Numbered from the stretch's first letter, positions 1 to 8,847 are shown. The stretch: DNA of 64,000 bases from Dokdonella sp. (GCF_019634815.1 NZ_JAHCAP010000016.1:1-64000); one strand, 5' to 3'. Program-made: numbers and translations. Notes: generated from the sequence alone by a model not told the origin.

Positions 1-30
1 GGCGGCGCTGCCGGGGGTGTCCTTTCTTGG

Positions 31-66
31 GGATACCCTTCTTTGGACAAGCAAAGAAGGGTATCC
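31..66. repeat. 15-bp perfect inverted repeat (hairpin)
   Basis: GGATACCCTTCTTTG at 31-45 is followed by a 6-nt loop and its exact reverse complement at 52-66. It stands at the head of the degenerate repeat tract. From memory, hairpins built on TTCTTTG/CAAAGAA are common between genes in Lysobacterales; that recollection is not checked. It could act as a terminator-like hairpin for the gene left of the window, although no T-run follows. Confidence 0.75.
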
Positions 67-70
67 GGCT

Positions 71-520
71 CGCAGGGATGCGGGACGAACAGGCATGGAC
101 GCCAGTCGGTTTTCGACGAGCCGAACAAGGCAGACACATGACCAAGGCGCACGCCGAGTCCGCGACCGCAGGGATGCGGGACGAACAGGCACGGACGCCA
201 GTCGGTTTTCGACGAGCCGAACAAGGCAAAGACATGACCAAGGCGCACGCCGAGTCCCCGACCGCAGGGACGCGGGACGAACCCATACGGACGTGAGTCG
301 GTTGTCGCGCAAACCCACAAACCCAAATGACCCAGCGATTACGGCGGCAGCCGAAATCTCCAGTGGCGCGGATGCGAGACGAACAGGCGCGGACGTCAGG
401 CGGTTCTCGTGCAAGCGAACACGACCAGGACAACGCAAAACCTCGGCGCGAGCCGCAGCGCCCGAGCGCGCGGATGCGGGACGAACCGGCACGGACGTCA
501 GGCGGGTTTCGCAAAGACGA
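71..520. repeat. Degenerate tandem repeat tract, five units
   Basis: Five copies of a core reading GGGATGCGGGACGAACAGGC (with variants) begin at about 75, 171, 267, 369 and 471, so the spacings are 96, 96, 102 and 102 nt. Units 1 and 2 are nearly identical over their whole length; units 3 to 5 keep only the core and the following ACGCCAGTCGG-like block. All spacings are multiples of three, so reading frames run through without stops, but the translated products are arginine-rich and look non-coding. I see no gene in 1-603. Confidence 0.75.
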
Positions 521-568
521 ACACGACAACGCGCAGCCGCGGGCGTCCAGCCGAGCGCGGGTGTCGCG

Positions 569-574
569 TACAAT
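569..574 (+). promoter_or_regulatory. Candidate -10 element for gspL
   Basis: TACAAT lies 29 nt before the gspL start codon. A convincing -35 is not visible, so this is a weak prediction. No good Shine-Dalgarno sequence precedes the start codon. Confidence 0.3.
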
Positions 575-603
575 CACCGCGATTCGACCCCTGACCCGAG
601 CCG

Positions 604-1812
604 ATGTCTGATCGATTGTTCCTGCGACTTGCCGCTGATGGCAGCCTGAGCTGGCTGCGTGCGGGCGTGTCGGCGCCGGTGCGGGCGGTGCCGGGTGTGC
701 CGCCGGCGCAGGTGCTGGCGCAGGCGCGCGAGGTGGTCGTGCTGATTCCGGCGAGCGATGTGTTGCTTGCCCAGGCCTCGCTCACCGCGCGCAATCGCGC
801 GACCCTGCTCAAGGCGTTGCCGTTCGCCGTCGAAGATCTGTTGCTGGCGCCGGTGGACAGCCTGCACTTTGCGGCCGCGTCACCGAACGAGGGCAAGGTC
901 GGTGTGGCGGTGGTGGCGCGGGCGACGCTCGAGGGCTGGCTCGATCGGCTCGCGGCCGATGGCATCGTCGCCGATGTGCTGGTTCCGGAATCCTTGGCGC
1001 TGGCGCCGCTCGAGGGCGGTGTGCGCGTGCTGCTTGATGCGCACGGCGCACTTGCACGCACGGGGCTGTGGTCGGCCTTCGCCTGCGCAGCCGATGAGCT
1101 GGCGCAGTGGTTCACGGTTTTGCCTCCTGCGGGCACCTGCCTCGTCCACGATGCGCGTGGCGCGGGCGCTGCGACGCCGGGGCTGCCCGGCACGGTGAGT
1201 TTGGAAGTGGTTCGCGATCCGCTCGCACTGCTCGCGGCGCAGTCAGCGGATCTGCCGCTCAATCTGCTCGATGGCGAGTTCGCATCGCGGCGACGTCGCC
1301 GCAGTGATGGCGCCCGCTGGTGGCGCGTCGCGGCCGCGCTGGCTGCGGCGGTGGTCGTGCTCGCGCTGCTCACGCTCGGCTTGCAGGTGTGGAGCTTGTC
1401 GCGTGAGGCGGCGCGCCTGGATCAGGCCGCCCGCGAGGCCGTGCTCAAGGCGCTGCCTGATCTGGATGCCAAGGTCTTCGAGCGCATGACGCCGGCACAG
1501 TTGGTGGCTGCACGCATCGGTGGTGACCGCCAGACCGCGGCGCAGGGCGTGCTCGGGGTTCTCGAACGGATCGGTCCGGTCCTGGCCGATGGCGGCACGC
1601 GCATCCAGGTGCGCGGCCTGGATTATCGCAACGATGTGCTCGAACTGGCACTGCGCGCACCCGATCTCAATGCGCTCGATCTGGTGCGCGAGCGCATCGC
1701 CATGCTGCCCGGCTGCAAGGCGGAGCTCACCGCGGCCAATCCAGGTGCTGATGGCGTCGATGGCCGTGTTCGCATCGAGATCGGCGCACAGACGCAGGCG
1801 GTGCGGCGATGA
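604..1812 (+). CDS. gspL: Type II secretion system protein GspL
   Basis: Inner-membrane bitopic component of the type II secretion system, which links the cytoplasmic ATPase GspE to GspM and the pseudopilus. The 402-residue product has an N-terminal actin-like cytoplasmic region (about 1-225). This includes the family-typical stretch LPLNLLDGEF at about 217-226, followed by an arginine-rich patch (RRRRR), one transmembrane helix at about 241-263 and a periplasmic ferredoxin-like tail. The length is usual for GspL. The ATG overlaps nothing upstream, and gspM starts within its stop codon (4-nt overlap). It is followed by gspM and gspN, the usual end of the gsp operon; the upstream gsp genes would lie left of the window. 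Confidence 0.92.
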   Translation: MSDRLFLRLAADGSLSWLRAGVSAPVRAVPGVPPAQVLAQAREVVVLIPASDVLLAQASLTARNRATLLKALPFAVEDLLLAPVDSLHFAAASPNEGKVGVAVVARATLEGWLDRLAADGIVADVLVPESLALAPLEGGVRVLLDAHGALARTGLWSAFACAADELAQWFTVLPPAGTCLVHDARGAGAATPGLPGTVSLEVVRDPLALLAAQSADLPLNLLDGEFASRRRRRSDGARWWRVAAALAAAVVVLALLTLGLQVWSLSREAARLDQAAREAVLKALPDLDAKVFERMTPAQLVAARIGGDRQTAAQGVLGVLERIGPVLADGGTRIQVRGLDYRNDVLELALRAPDLNALDLVRERIAMLPGCKAELTAANPGADGVDGRVRIEIGAQTQAVRR

Positions 1813-2300
1813 TCAAGACTTGGTGGCAGGGCGTTTCCGAACGCGATCGCCGCACGCTGCGGGTGGGGGCAGTGGTGGTCGCGGGGATGCTGTTCTGGGC
1901 GCTGGTGTGGTCGCCGCTGGCGCAACGACGCGCCGCGCTGGAACAGGATGTGGCCACGCGACGCGACGAGCTGGCCGCGGTCGAACGCGGCACCGCGCTG
2001 CTCGCGCAACAGCATGCGCTGGGAAAACGCGCGCGCGGCGATCGCGCCGGCAAGTCGCTGCTTGCGCTGGCCGATGCGAGTGCGCGTGATGCGGGCCTGG
2101 GCGAGGCGATCAAGCAGATCGAACCTGCAGGCTCGCGGCACGTCAAGTTGAGTCTGGACGCCGCCAATTTCGATGCCCTGATCGGCTGGCTGGAAGCACT
2201 CTCGCGCGGCTATGGCGTCGAAGCGAGCGAGCTGTCGGCCGACCGCGCCGACGGCATCGGTCTGGTCAACGCGCGCGTGACGCTGCAGGATGCACCTTGA
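1809..2300 (+). CDS. gspM: Type II secretion system protein GspM
   Basis: GspM is the small inner-membrane partner of GspL in the type II secretion assembly platform. The 163-residue protein has a short cytoplasmic N-terminus with a charged stretch (SERDRRTL), one membrane segment at about 19-36, a helical segment (about 40-75) and a periplasmic ferredoxin-like domain. Size and topology fit the family. Its ATGA start overlaps the gspL stop, which suggests translational coupling. Confidence 0.9.
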   Translation: MIKTWWQGVSERDRRTLRVGAVVVAGMLFWALVWSPLAQRRAALEQDVATRRDELAAVERGTALLAQQHALGKRARGDRAGKSLLALADASARDAGLGEAIKQIEPAGSRHVKLSLDAANFDALIGWLEALSRGYGVEASELSADRADGIGLVNARVTLQDAP

Positions 2301-2350
2301 GGCATGGCTGATGGCCGACCGCTGCGAGCGGACGTTGAACCTTTCCCTTG

Positions 2351-3136
2351 ATGTTGGATGAGTCCCGGATGCGCAAGTCGCGGATGTTCCTGCTGGTGTT
2401 GCTGCTGGTCTTGTTCGGCGGTGGCCTGTATCTGTGGTTCCTGCCAGCCGAGACCGGCTACCGTTTGATCGCCAGCCGCATCGCTCCGGCGAGTCTGAGT
2501 GGCGTGCACGGCACGGCATGGGATGGACATGCCGATGGCGTGAGCGTGCTGGGCAACGACCTGGGCGCACTCGATTGGCACCTGTCGAAGGTCTCGCTGC
2601 TGGCGGGCAAGCCGCAGGTGGAACTGCGCATTGCCGGCAGCGATCTGGATCTGGCGGGCGTGGTCGAACGACGCGATGGCGCCTTGCGCGTGCAGGACCT
2701 GCGCTTCACCGTGCCTGCGGCGTGGTTGCAGGGCTTGCTTGACAACCCCGGGATCCGGCTCGGCGGTGCGGTCAGGGGCCATCTCGCCGCTGCCACGCTC
2801 TCGCGCGCAGGACTTGCGCAGGTACGCGGCGACGCGCAGTGGCGCGATGTCGACATCGCCAGTGCGCAAGGCGAGGTCAAGTTCAGCGGTTTGAGCGCGG
2901 AGTTTTCCAGCCAGGACGATGGCAGCATTGCCGGCAGCTTCAAGGATGACGGCAGCGGTGCACTCGAAGTCAACGGCAGCTTCGTGCTGCGCCGGCCGAA
3001 CTACGAGGCGCAGGCGAGCTTGCGCGCGCGGCATGCCGATGCGCAGGTCGAGCAGTTGCTGTCCGGGGTCGGCGAGCGTCAGGCCGATGGGTCGACCCGG
3101 GTGCAGGTGCAGGGCAGTTTGTTGCGGACATTCTGA
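2351..3136 (+). CDS. gspN: Type II secretion system protein GspN
   Basis: GspN is an accessory subunit of the type II secretion system, found in a subset of species including xanthomonads. About 261 residues with an N-terminal signal anchor (about 10-27, leucine- and valine-rich) and a periplasmic domain. The family-typical phrase GVHGTAWDGHADGV follows at about 53-66. A second ATG at 2369 gives MRKSRMFLLVLL and may be the true start. A gap of about 50 nt separates it from gspM, so it is probably co-transcribed. The C-terminus (QGSLLRTF) ends 7 nt before the next gene. Confidence 0.85.
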   Translation: MLDESRMRKSRMFLLVLLLVLFGGGLYLWFLPAETGYRLIASRIAPASLSGVHGTAWDGHADGVSVLGNDLGALDWHLSKVSLLAGKPQVELRIAGSDLDLAGVVERRDGALRVQDLRFTVPAAWLQGLLDNPGIRLGGAVRGHLAAATLSRAGLAQVRGDAQWRDVDIASAQGEVKFSGLSAEFSSQDDGSIAGSFKDDGSGALEVNGSFVLRRPNYEAQASLRARHADAQVEQLLSGVGERQADGSTRVQVQGSLLRTF

Positions 3137-3143
3137 GGCGCCC

Positions 3144-3950
3144 GTGGAACCCGATCCGGCCATGCTCGATGAGGCGCTGGCGGTTGCGCATGCCGCAGCC
3201 GATGCCGCGCGCGCGGTGGTCTTGCCGCATTGGCAGGCACGCGATTTCGAGGTGGTCACCAAGGCCGATCTCACGCCCGTCACCATCGCCGACCGCGCGG
3301 CCGAGGCGGCGATCAAGCAGGTGTTGCGCGCGACCTTTCCCGCGCATGCGTTCTACGGCGAGGAGGAAGGCCGCGAAGGCGAGGGCGATTTCCTCTGGCT
3401 GATCGATCCGATCGACGGTACCAAGGCTTTCGTGCGCGGCTATCCGATGTTCTCGACGCAGATTGCGCTGATGCATCGCGGCGAACTCGTGTTGGGCGTG
3501 TCCGACGCGCCGGTCTACGGCGAACGCGCGTGGGCGCTGCGCGGCGGCGGCGCCTACCTGCGCGCGGGCGATGACCAGCCCAGGCGACTGCAGGTATCGA
3601 CCGCGTGCGGATTCGATGCGCAGACGGCAATTTCCACCGGCAATCTCAAGTCCCTCGCAGCCAATGCCGCACGTTGGCAGGCCTATGCCGGGCTCGTGCG
3701 CAAGGTCGGGCGCATTCGCGGCTATGGCGATTTCCTGCACTACCACCTGCTCGCGCGTGGTGCGATCGATCTGGTGGTCGAATCCGACCTCAACATCCTC
3801 GACATCGCGCCGCTGGTGCTGATCGTGCGCGAGGCCGGCGGCGTGTTCACCGACCTCGATGGGCAGGCGATCGGACTGGATAGCCGCAGTGCGCTGGCCG
3901 GCACGCCGGCCCTGCACGCACAGGCCTTGGCGGCATTCAATCCCGCTTGA
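3144..3950 (+). CDS. Inositol monophosphatase family phosphatase, histidinol-phosphatase (HisN)-like
   Basis: Mg-dependent phosphatase of the IMPase superfamily, about 268 residues from GTG 3144 (an ATG at 3162 is the alternative). Metal-binding motifs are visible: EEEG near residue 74, then DPIDGTKAF, and a late DIAPLVLIVREAGG with the conserved Asp and the Gly-Gly. The run DPIDGTKAF followed by GYPMFSTQIAL resembles HisN-type histidinol-phosphatases more than CysQ. The substrate is not proven; inositol-1-phosphate is the alternative. It starts 7 nt after gspN and is part of the same transcription unit. Confidence 0.82.
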   Translation: MEPDPAMLDEALAVAHAAADAARAVVLPHWQARDFEVVTKADLTPVTIADRAAEAAIKQVLRATFPAHAFYGEEEGREGEGDFLWLIDPIDGTKAFVRGYPMFSTQIALMHRGELVLGVSDAPVYGERAWALRGGGAYLRAGDDQPRRLQVSTACGFDAQTAISTGNLKSLAANAARWQAYAGLVRKVGRIRGYGDFLHYHLLARGAIDLVVESDLNILDIAPLVLIVREAGGVFTDLDGQAIGLDSRSALAGTPALHAQALAAFNPA

Positions 3951-3976
3951 TGAGGCCGCGCCGCATCGGCGCAGGC

Positions 3977-3982
3977 TACAAT
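3977..3982 (+). promoter_or_regulatory. -10 element for a probable leaderless nudE transcript
   Basis: TACAAT ends 6 nt before the nudE ATG. If these bases are -12 to -7, then +1 is exactly the A of the start codon. No Shine-Dalgarno sequence precedes this ATG, which fits. No clear -35 is seen. Confidence 0.45.
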
Positions 3983-3988
3983 CGGCGG

Positions 3989-4549
3989 ATGCGCAAACCC
4001 CCACACATCCTCGCGGTGCGCCAAGTCGACGCCAGCCGCTTCCTGCGGGCCGAGCAGGTCGACCTGGAGTTTTCCAACGGCCAGCGCCGCACCTTCGAGC
4101 GATTGCTGAGTTCGGGTCTTGGCGCGGTGATCGTGGTGCCGGTGCAGGACGATGACACCGTGCTGCTGGTGCGCGAATACGCAGTCGGCGTGGATCGCTA
4201 TGAACTGGGGCTGGTCAAGGGGCGGCTCGATCGCGACGAGACGGTCAAGCAGGGCGCCGACCGCGAGCTCAAGGAAGAAATCGGTCTCGGCGCGCGCGAG
4301 TTGCACGTGCTCGGAACCCTGTCGGTTTCGCCCGGCTACATGACTGCGATGACGCAAGTGGTGATTGCGCGCGACCTGTATCCGGAAAGACTCGATGGCG
4401 ACGAGCCGGAACCGCTCGACGTGGTGCCGTGGAAGCTGTCCGAACTGCACCGCCTGCTCGAACATGCCGAAGTCACTGACGGACGTTCGATCGCCGCGCT
4501 GTTCATGGCGCGTGAATACCTCGCCGGTCGCTACCGGCCGCAGCCATGA
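3989..4549 (+). CDS. nudE: ADP compounds hydrolase NudE (Nudix)
   Basis: Nudix hydrolase of 186 residues, the same length as E. coli NudE. NudE cleaves ADP-ribose, diadenosine oligophosphates and NADH. The Nudix box is complete: G at the start of GRLDRDE, then REL and KEEIGLGA. The ATG at 3989 was chosen over longer frames because it gives the family N-terminus (MRKPPHILAVRQV) and sits behind a TACAAT element. It overlaps the cysQ start by 4 nt. In E. coli and relatives NudE also neighbours phosphate-salvage functions, which fits nucleotide housekeeping. Confidence 0.88.
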   Translation: MRKPPHILAVRQVDASRFLRAEQVDLEFSNGQRRTFERLLSSGLGAVIVVPVQDDDTVLLVREYAVGVDRYELGLVKGRLDRDETVKQGADRELKEEIGLGARELHVLGTLSVSPGYMTAMTQVVIARDLYPERLDGDEPEPLDVVPWKLSELHRLLEHAEVTDGRSIAALFMAREYLAGRYRPQP

Positions 4550-5364
4550 GCGCGGTGGACAGGGGCGATCTGCGCGCGCTTGCACAGGCAGCGGGCGAGA
4601 TTGCGCAGCGGGCGGCGCAGGCGATTCTCGAAGTCTACGAGTCGGAGTTTGCAGTCGAGAGCAAGGACGACCGTTCGCCGCTGACCGAGGCCGATCTTGC
4701 TGCCAACCGCATCATCGTCGCGGCCTTGCGCGTGCTCACGCCGGAACTGCCGGTGCTCTCCGAGGAATCGGCGGCGGTGGCGTGGAGCGAGCGATCGCAA
4801 TGGCCTTGCTACTGGCTGGTCGATCCACTCGATGGCACACGTGAATTCGTCAAGCGCAACGGCGAATTCACCGTCAACATCGCGCTCATCGACGCGCACG
4901 AGCCGGTGATCGGCGTGGTGCAGACGCCGGTCAGCGGCGATCTCGCCTGCGCCTGGCGCGGTGGCGGCGCGTGGTTGTCGAATCCCGCAGCCGCGCTTGT
5001 GCCGCGACGCCTGCACACGCGCTCGCGGCCCTCGTCCCTGGTGGTCGCAGGCAGCCGCTCGCATGCGTCCGAGCGCGAAGCGCAAATGCTTGCGTTGCTC
5101 GGACCGAGCGAAAAAGTCCCGCTGGGTTCCTCGCTCAAGTTCCTGCGCATCGCCGCAGGCGAGGCTGACCTCTACCTGCGGCTTGGCCCGACCTCGGAGT
5201 GGGACACTGCGGCCGGGCAATGCGTGCTCGAGGAAGCGGGTGGCGCGGTGCGTGACCTGCATGGCCAGCCGCTGCGCTACAACGCGCGCGAGTCGCTGAT
5301 CAATGGCGACTTTTTCGCCGTCGGCGCGCGTGATGCGGATTGGTCGGCCTTGCACATGAGCTGA
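4546..5364 (+). CDS. cysQ: 3'(2'),5'-bisphosphate nucleotidase CysQ
   Basis: Converts PAP (3'-phosphoadenosine 5'-phosphate) to AMP, removing the by-product of sulfate assimilation. 272 residues. Visible motifs are SPLTEADLAANR (about 45-56), SEES (metal ligand), DPLDGTREFVKRNGEFTVNIAL (first part at about 90-98) and a C-terminal EWDTAAGQCVLEEAGG. These are typical of CysQ rather than general IMPases. It is the last gene of the plus-strand unit, and a strong hairpin follows. Confidence 0.92.
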   Translation: MSAVDRGDLRALAQAAGEIAQRAAQAILEVYESEFAVESKDDRSPLTEADLAANRIIVAALRVLTPELPVLSEESAAVAWSERSQWPCYWLVDPLDGTREFVKRNGEFTVNIALIDAHEPVIGVVQTPVSGDLACAWRGGGAWLSNPAAALVPRRLHTRSRPSSLVVAGSRSHASEREAQMLALLGPSEKVPLGSSLKFLRIAAGEADLYLRLGPTSEWDTAAGQCVLEEAGGAVRDLHGQPLRYNARESLINGDFFAVGARDADWSALHMS

Positions 5365-5385
5365 GTCGCCGCGATTGCCGCGAAG

Positions 5386-5414
5386 ACCGGAAGCACCGAC
5401 GCGATGCTTCCGGT
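5386..5414. terminator. Hairpin between convergent cysQ and the beta-helix gene
   Basis: ACCGGAAGCA at 5386-5395, a 9-nt loop, then the exact complement at 5405-5414. The position between two convergent stop codons suggests a bidirectional terminator. There is no long T-run. Confidence 0.65.
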
Positions 5415-5422
5415 ACCGGCTT

Positions 5423-7921
5423 TCAGCTTTCGAAGCCGTTGGCAAAAATCAGGTCATTGTCCGGCTCTTCCTCGGTCACGCTGACGCACGCCGAAAACTC
5501 CGAGGTGCTGCCCGAGGCGCTGGTCGCGGTCATGGTGAGGGTGTCGCCGATTGCGACGTCGGCTTCGGGCAGCCAGACCGTGAAAGCGGCCGTGCAATTG
5601 AACGCATCGCAAACCTGGCAGATGGGTCCGCCGCCCGGGCAATAGGGCGCATTGTCGATGGTGAGGAAGCTCGCCATGATCGGTGTCTGGCCTTCGCCAT
5701 GACCGTTGGCATCACAGCTGCTGCCGGCGAATACCTCGAGCCGATACGGTCCGCCGATCGTCGAACGCAGGGTGCCCTGAACGCGGATCGGGCGACCGGC
5801 GGGGATGAAACCGCTGCTGCGCAATTGGGCGCTTTCAATCACCGGGAAATTCTGACCGCCATTGCCGGCGCAGCCGAGCGTGGGGTCGCAGAATTGCGGA
5901 TCGGGATCATTGTTGCTGACGCCATTGCTGCCCAGATCGATGCCCAGCGCCGGATTGCGCGCGATGCGATTGCCGGCGATCCGGTTGCGCCCGCCAGCGT
6001 TCGCCATGATGCGCACGCCATCATCGCCGTTGCGGCCGATGCTGTTGTCGGTGATCTGGTTGTCATGCGCGTCGGCCTGCACCATCACGCCCATGCGGCC
6101 ATTGCCTGCGGTGAAACTCAAGGCGCCCACGCCGCCGCCGATGCTGTTGTTTGTGATTTCGTTGCTTTCCGCGGAAGCGCCCGAAAGCAGGATGCCGTCC
6201 ACTGCATTGCCGCCGATGCGGTTGCCGCTGATGCGGTTGAAGCCGCCGTTGATGCGGATGCCGGTGCCATTGGGCAGGGCCGCGTTGCCGTCCTTGTCGA
6301 GGCCGATGAGGTTGCCGCTGACGCGATTGTTGTCGCCGCCCGCGCCGAGGAAGGTGGTGATCAGGACGCCGACATCGCTGGATCCTCCGATGAGGTTGCG
6401 ATAGGCCAGGCTGTTGCCGCCGACGACGGTGAGACCGCCGCCAACCAGCCCGATTGCCTGGGCATTGCCCGACAGCAGCGGTCCACTGCTGCCGATGCGG
6501 CCGCCAAACTGGTTGCCATAGATTGAATGCCCCTCGCCGAATGCCAGGGCAATCGCGAGATCGAAGCCCTCGAAGGCCAATCCATTGGCGGCAATGTAGC
6601 CACTGCCGATGTTGCTCATCGCTTCGATGCCGATGCCGCCACTGCCGCTGAGAACCACGCAAGGCACGGCGTTGAATCCGTTTTCGCTGCTGTTGGTTTG
6701 CGAGCCCGGTTGCGAGCGGCCATCGAAGCTCACGCTCTCGTGGACCTGCAGCGCGCCCGCAAGGGCGATGATCCGCGGGCAACTGCCCGGAATGTTGAAG
6801 GCGATGCGGTTGAAGCCGGGTGCCAGATTGGCATTCTCCAGCGCCTTTGCCAGCGAGCCAGCGCCCGCGGAATTGGTGTTGGTGACGGTGAAGGTGCCGC
6901 TGCCGTCGACTGCCGATTCCAGTGCCCCGATGTCGACTCGCGAACCGACCACGCGATCACCGCCGGCGTGATCGACGCTGGGCAGTCCGTCGGGCACGAT
7001 CGCCGTGCCGGCATTGATCATCGCCGAACCCGGCTGCGGCACGTAGGTCGCATCGAGTTGTGGCGCGGCCGACAGGTTGCCGCTCGAGCCCGGCAGCAGC
7101 ATGCCGCCACTTGCGAAGGTGATGCCGTCGAAACGATTGTTCACGGCCAACAGATTCGCCTCGGCCGTGATGTCGTTGCCCGCGTCACGGCTGAAGATGT
7201 TGTTGTAAAGGAAGGCCGTTCCCAAGCCCTGGCTCTTGTTGCTGACCAGAGCCATGCGGCCATTGATCACGGATGAATTGACCATGGTCAGCGTCGAGGC
7301 CGCGTCATAGGCATCGTCGTCGAATGCGAGGTAGATGCCCACGCCCGTGCCGGCTGCATAGCTGGTATCGGGTGTGGTCACCCCGTTGCTGAAAAGCGAG
7401 TTCTCCACCATGACGTCGTGACACCACCCGATCGCCTCGAACATCGCCTGGTCGATGCGAACGCGGCTCAGGGACAGCGTGCGCCGCTGCGACGGGCAGT
7501 CGCTGAGCACGGGACTGAACATGCTCAGATGTGTTCCCTGGAAGGTCATGCCGGCCACCGTTGCGCTGCCGGTGCTGGTGCGGATCAGCAGCTGTGACTG
7601 GTTGCTGCTGACCAGGGTCGTTGCACCCGGCGTCAGCGAATAGTTGTTGCAGCCGACATCGTAGCCACCGCGAATGGTCAGACGGCCCGCGGGCAGGATG
7701 TACTCCAGATCGGCCGCGTAACTCAGGTCATCGTCAAGAGTGTAGGTGCCCGCGCGAACCTTGATCAGGCTGTCGTCGAGATCGACTTCGGCATCATTGA
7801 GCGCAGCCTGGAATTGCCCGAACGTGCCGACGCAGTACTCCGTGGCGGCAGTGACCGGCGAGGAAAATGCGGCCAGGCCAAACAGGCCAAGCAAGCAGAT
7901 GCGAAGCGCGGGGCTGTTCAT
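5423..7921 (-). CDS. Secreted right-handed beta-helix (NosD-like) repeat protein
   Basis: 832 residues from the ATG at 7921, chosen because GGAG lies about 8 nt upstream. A signal peptide is visible (MNSPALRICLLGLFGLAAFS, cleavage near VTA-ATEYC). The body contains many parallel beta-helix turns, with repeated phrases such as NRISGNRIGGNAVDGI, NEITNNSIGG and NRIAGNRIARNPALGIDLG, as in NosD/CASH domains. The end is DNDLIFANGFES, a short acidic-hydrophobic tail that I recall on many exported proteins of this bacterial order. No catalytic motif was recognised. It may be a surface or secreted adhesin- or lyase-like protein and a possible type II substrate, but its function is unknown. Confidence 0.8.
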   Translation of the reverse strand: MNSPALRICLLGLFGLAAFSSPVTAATEYCVGTFGQFQAALNDAEVDLDDSLIKVRAGTYTLDDDLSYAADLEYILPAGRLTIRGGYDVGCNNYSLTPGATTLVSSNQSQLLIRTSTGSATVAGMTFQGTHLSMFSPVLSDCPSQRRTLSLSRVRIDQAMFEAIGWCHDVMVENSLFSNGVTTPDTSYAAGTGVGIYLAFDDDAYDAASTLTMVNSSVINGRMALVSNKSQGLGTAFLYNNIFSRDAGNDITAEANLLAVNNRFDGITFASGGMLLPGSSGNLSAAPQLDATYVPQPGSAMINAGTAIVPDGLPSVDHAGGDRVVGSRVDIGALESAVDGSGTFTVTNTNSAGAGSLAKALENANLAPGFNRIAFNIPGSCPRIIALAGALQVHESVSFDGRSQPGSQTNSSENGFNAVPCVVLSGSGGIGIEAMSNIGSGYIAANGLAFEGFDLAIALAFGEGHSIYGNQFGGRIGSSGPLLSGNAQAIGLVGGGLTVVGGNSLAYRNLIGGSSDVGVLITTFLGAGGDNNRVSGNLIGLDKDGNAALPNGTGIRINGGFNRISGNRIGGNAVDGILLSGASAESNEITNNSIGGGVGALSFTAGNGRMGVMVQADAHDNQITDNSIGRNGDDGVRIMANAGGRNRIAGNRIARNPALGIDLGSNGVSNNDPDPQFCDPTLGCAGNGGQNFPVIESAQLRSSGFIPAGRPIRVQGTLRSTIGGPYRLEVFAGSSCDANGHGEGQTPIMASFLTIDNAPYCPGGGPICQVCDAFNCTAAFTVWLPEADVAIGDTLTMTATSASGSTSEFSACVSVTEEEPDNDLIFANGFES

Positions 7922-8022
7922 GAACGTCTCCGGAGTGGGGCTGTTGCTGCCATTCACGGAAAACGCCCGTCTCAGGGGCCACGTCGGCGGGCGTCCCTGC
8001 GCTCAGGCCCGGTCGCCGGGGA

Positions 8023-8847
8023 TCACGCAGGGTCTTGTCCCCGCTCCTGCATCTTGGCTGCATCCCACAGGGCGTCCTGCTCGGCCAGGGACTTGCCAGC
8101 CAGCGTTTCCCCGGCATGTGCTGCGAGTGCTTCCATGGCGCGGAAACGTCGTTCGAACTTCGCGTTGGCGTGGCGCAGCGCCTGCGAGAAATCCACCTGC
8201 GCGTGACGGGCGAGATTGACGCAGACGAACAGCACATCACCGATCTCGTCGGTGAGGCGCGCGTGGTCGCTGCCCTTGGCGAACTCGGCGCGCACTTCCT
8301 CGATTTCCTCGCTGAGCTTGGCCAGCACGGGCGTGACATCAGGCCAGTCGAAGCCCACGCGCGCGGCCTTCTTCTGCAGCTTCAACGCGCGCTGCCACTC
8401 GGGCAGGCCGCGCGAAATGCCGGCCAGCGCGCTGTCGTCCGCTGCGCCCTTGGCGCTGCGTTCATCCGCCTTGATCGCTTCCCAGGCTGCGGTTTGCGCA
8501 GCCACCGAGTCGAACGAGGCATCACCGAACACATGCGGGTGCCGGCGCACCATCTTGTCGCAGATCGCCGCGACCACGTCGGCGAAGGCGAAGTGGCCGG
8601 CTTCCTGCGCCATGCGCGCATGGAATACCACCTGCAGCAGCAGGTCGCCCAATTCATCGCGCAAGTCGGGCATGTCCTTGCGGTCGATCGCATCGGCGAC
8701 TTCGTAGGCTTCCTCGATGGTGTAGGGCGCGATGGTGTCGAAGTTCTGTTCGATGTCCCATGGGCAGCCGCGTTCGCGGTCGCGCAGGCGCGCCATGATC
8801 GCGAGCAGGTCATCGATGGTGGGGGGGGCGGCCAGCGAATTGCTCAT
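8023..8847 (-). CDS. mazG: Nucleoside triphosphate pyrophosphohydrolase MazG
   Basis: House-cleaning enzyme that hydrolyses (d)NTPs to NMP and pyrophosphate. 274 residues with two tandem MazG domains. The N-terminal one carries CPWDIEQNFDTIAPYTIEEA and EAYEVADAI with DELGDLLLQVVFHA; the C-terminal one has the EExxE-type ligands (LSEEIEEVRAEF) and DEIGDVLFVCVNLAR. Its start codon overlaps the stop of the upstream serine hydrolase by 4 nt, so the two are translated from one message. Confidence 0.93.
   Translation of the reverse strand: MSNSLAAPPTIDDLLAIMARLRDRERGCPWDIEQNFDTIAPYTIEEAYEVADAIDRKDMPDLRDELGDLLLQVVFHARMAQEAGHFAFADVVAAICDKMVRRHPHVFGDASFDSVAAQTAAWEAIKADERSAKGAADDSALAGISRGLPEWQRALKLQKKAARVGFDWPDVTPVLAKLSEEIEEVRAEFAKGSDHARLTDEIGDVLFVCVNLARHAQVDFSQALRHANAKFERRFRAMEALAAHAGETLAGKSLAEQDALWDAAKMQERGQDPA

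Noticed and set aside
75..500. CRISPR array
   Set aside because: Spacings of 96 and 102 nt, with units 1-2 alike over their full length and units 3-5 decayed, do not fit short conserved repeats with unique spacers, and no cas genes are present.
17..649. Open frames of up to 210 codons through the repeat tract before gspL
   Set aside because: Several frames are open at once, the products are Arg-rich and repetitive, and the tract begins with a hairpin. One frame runs into gspL in another phase. Most likely repeat-derived, not genes.
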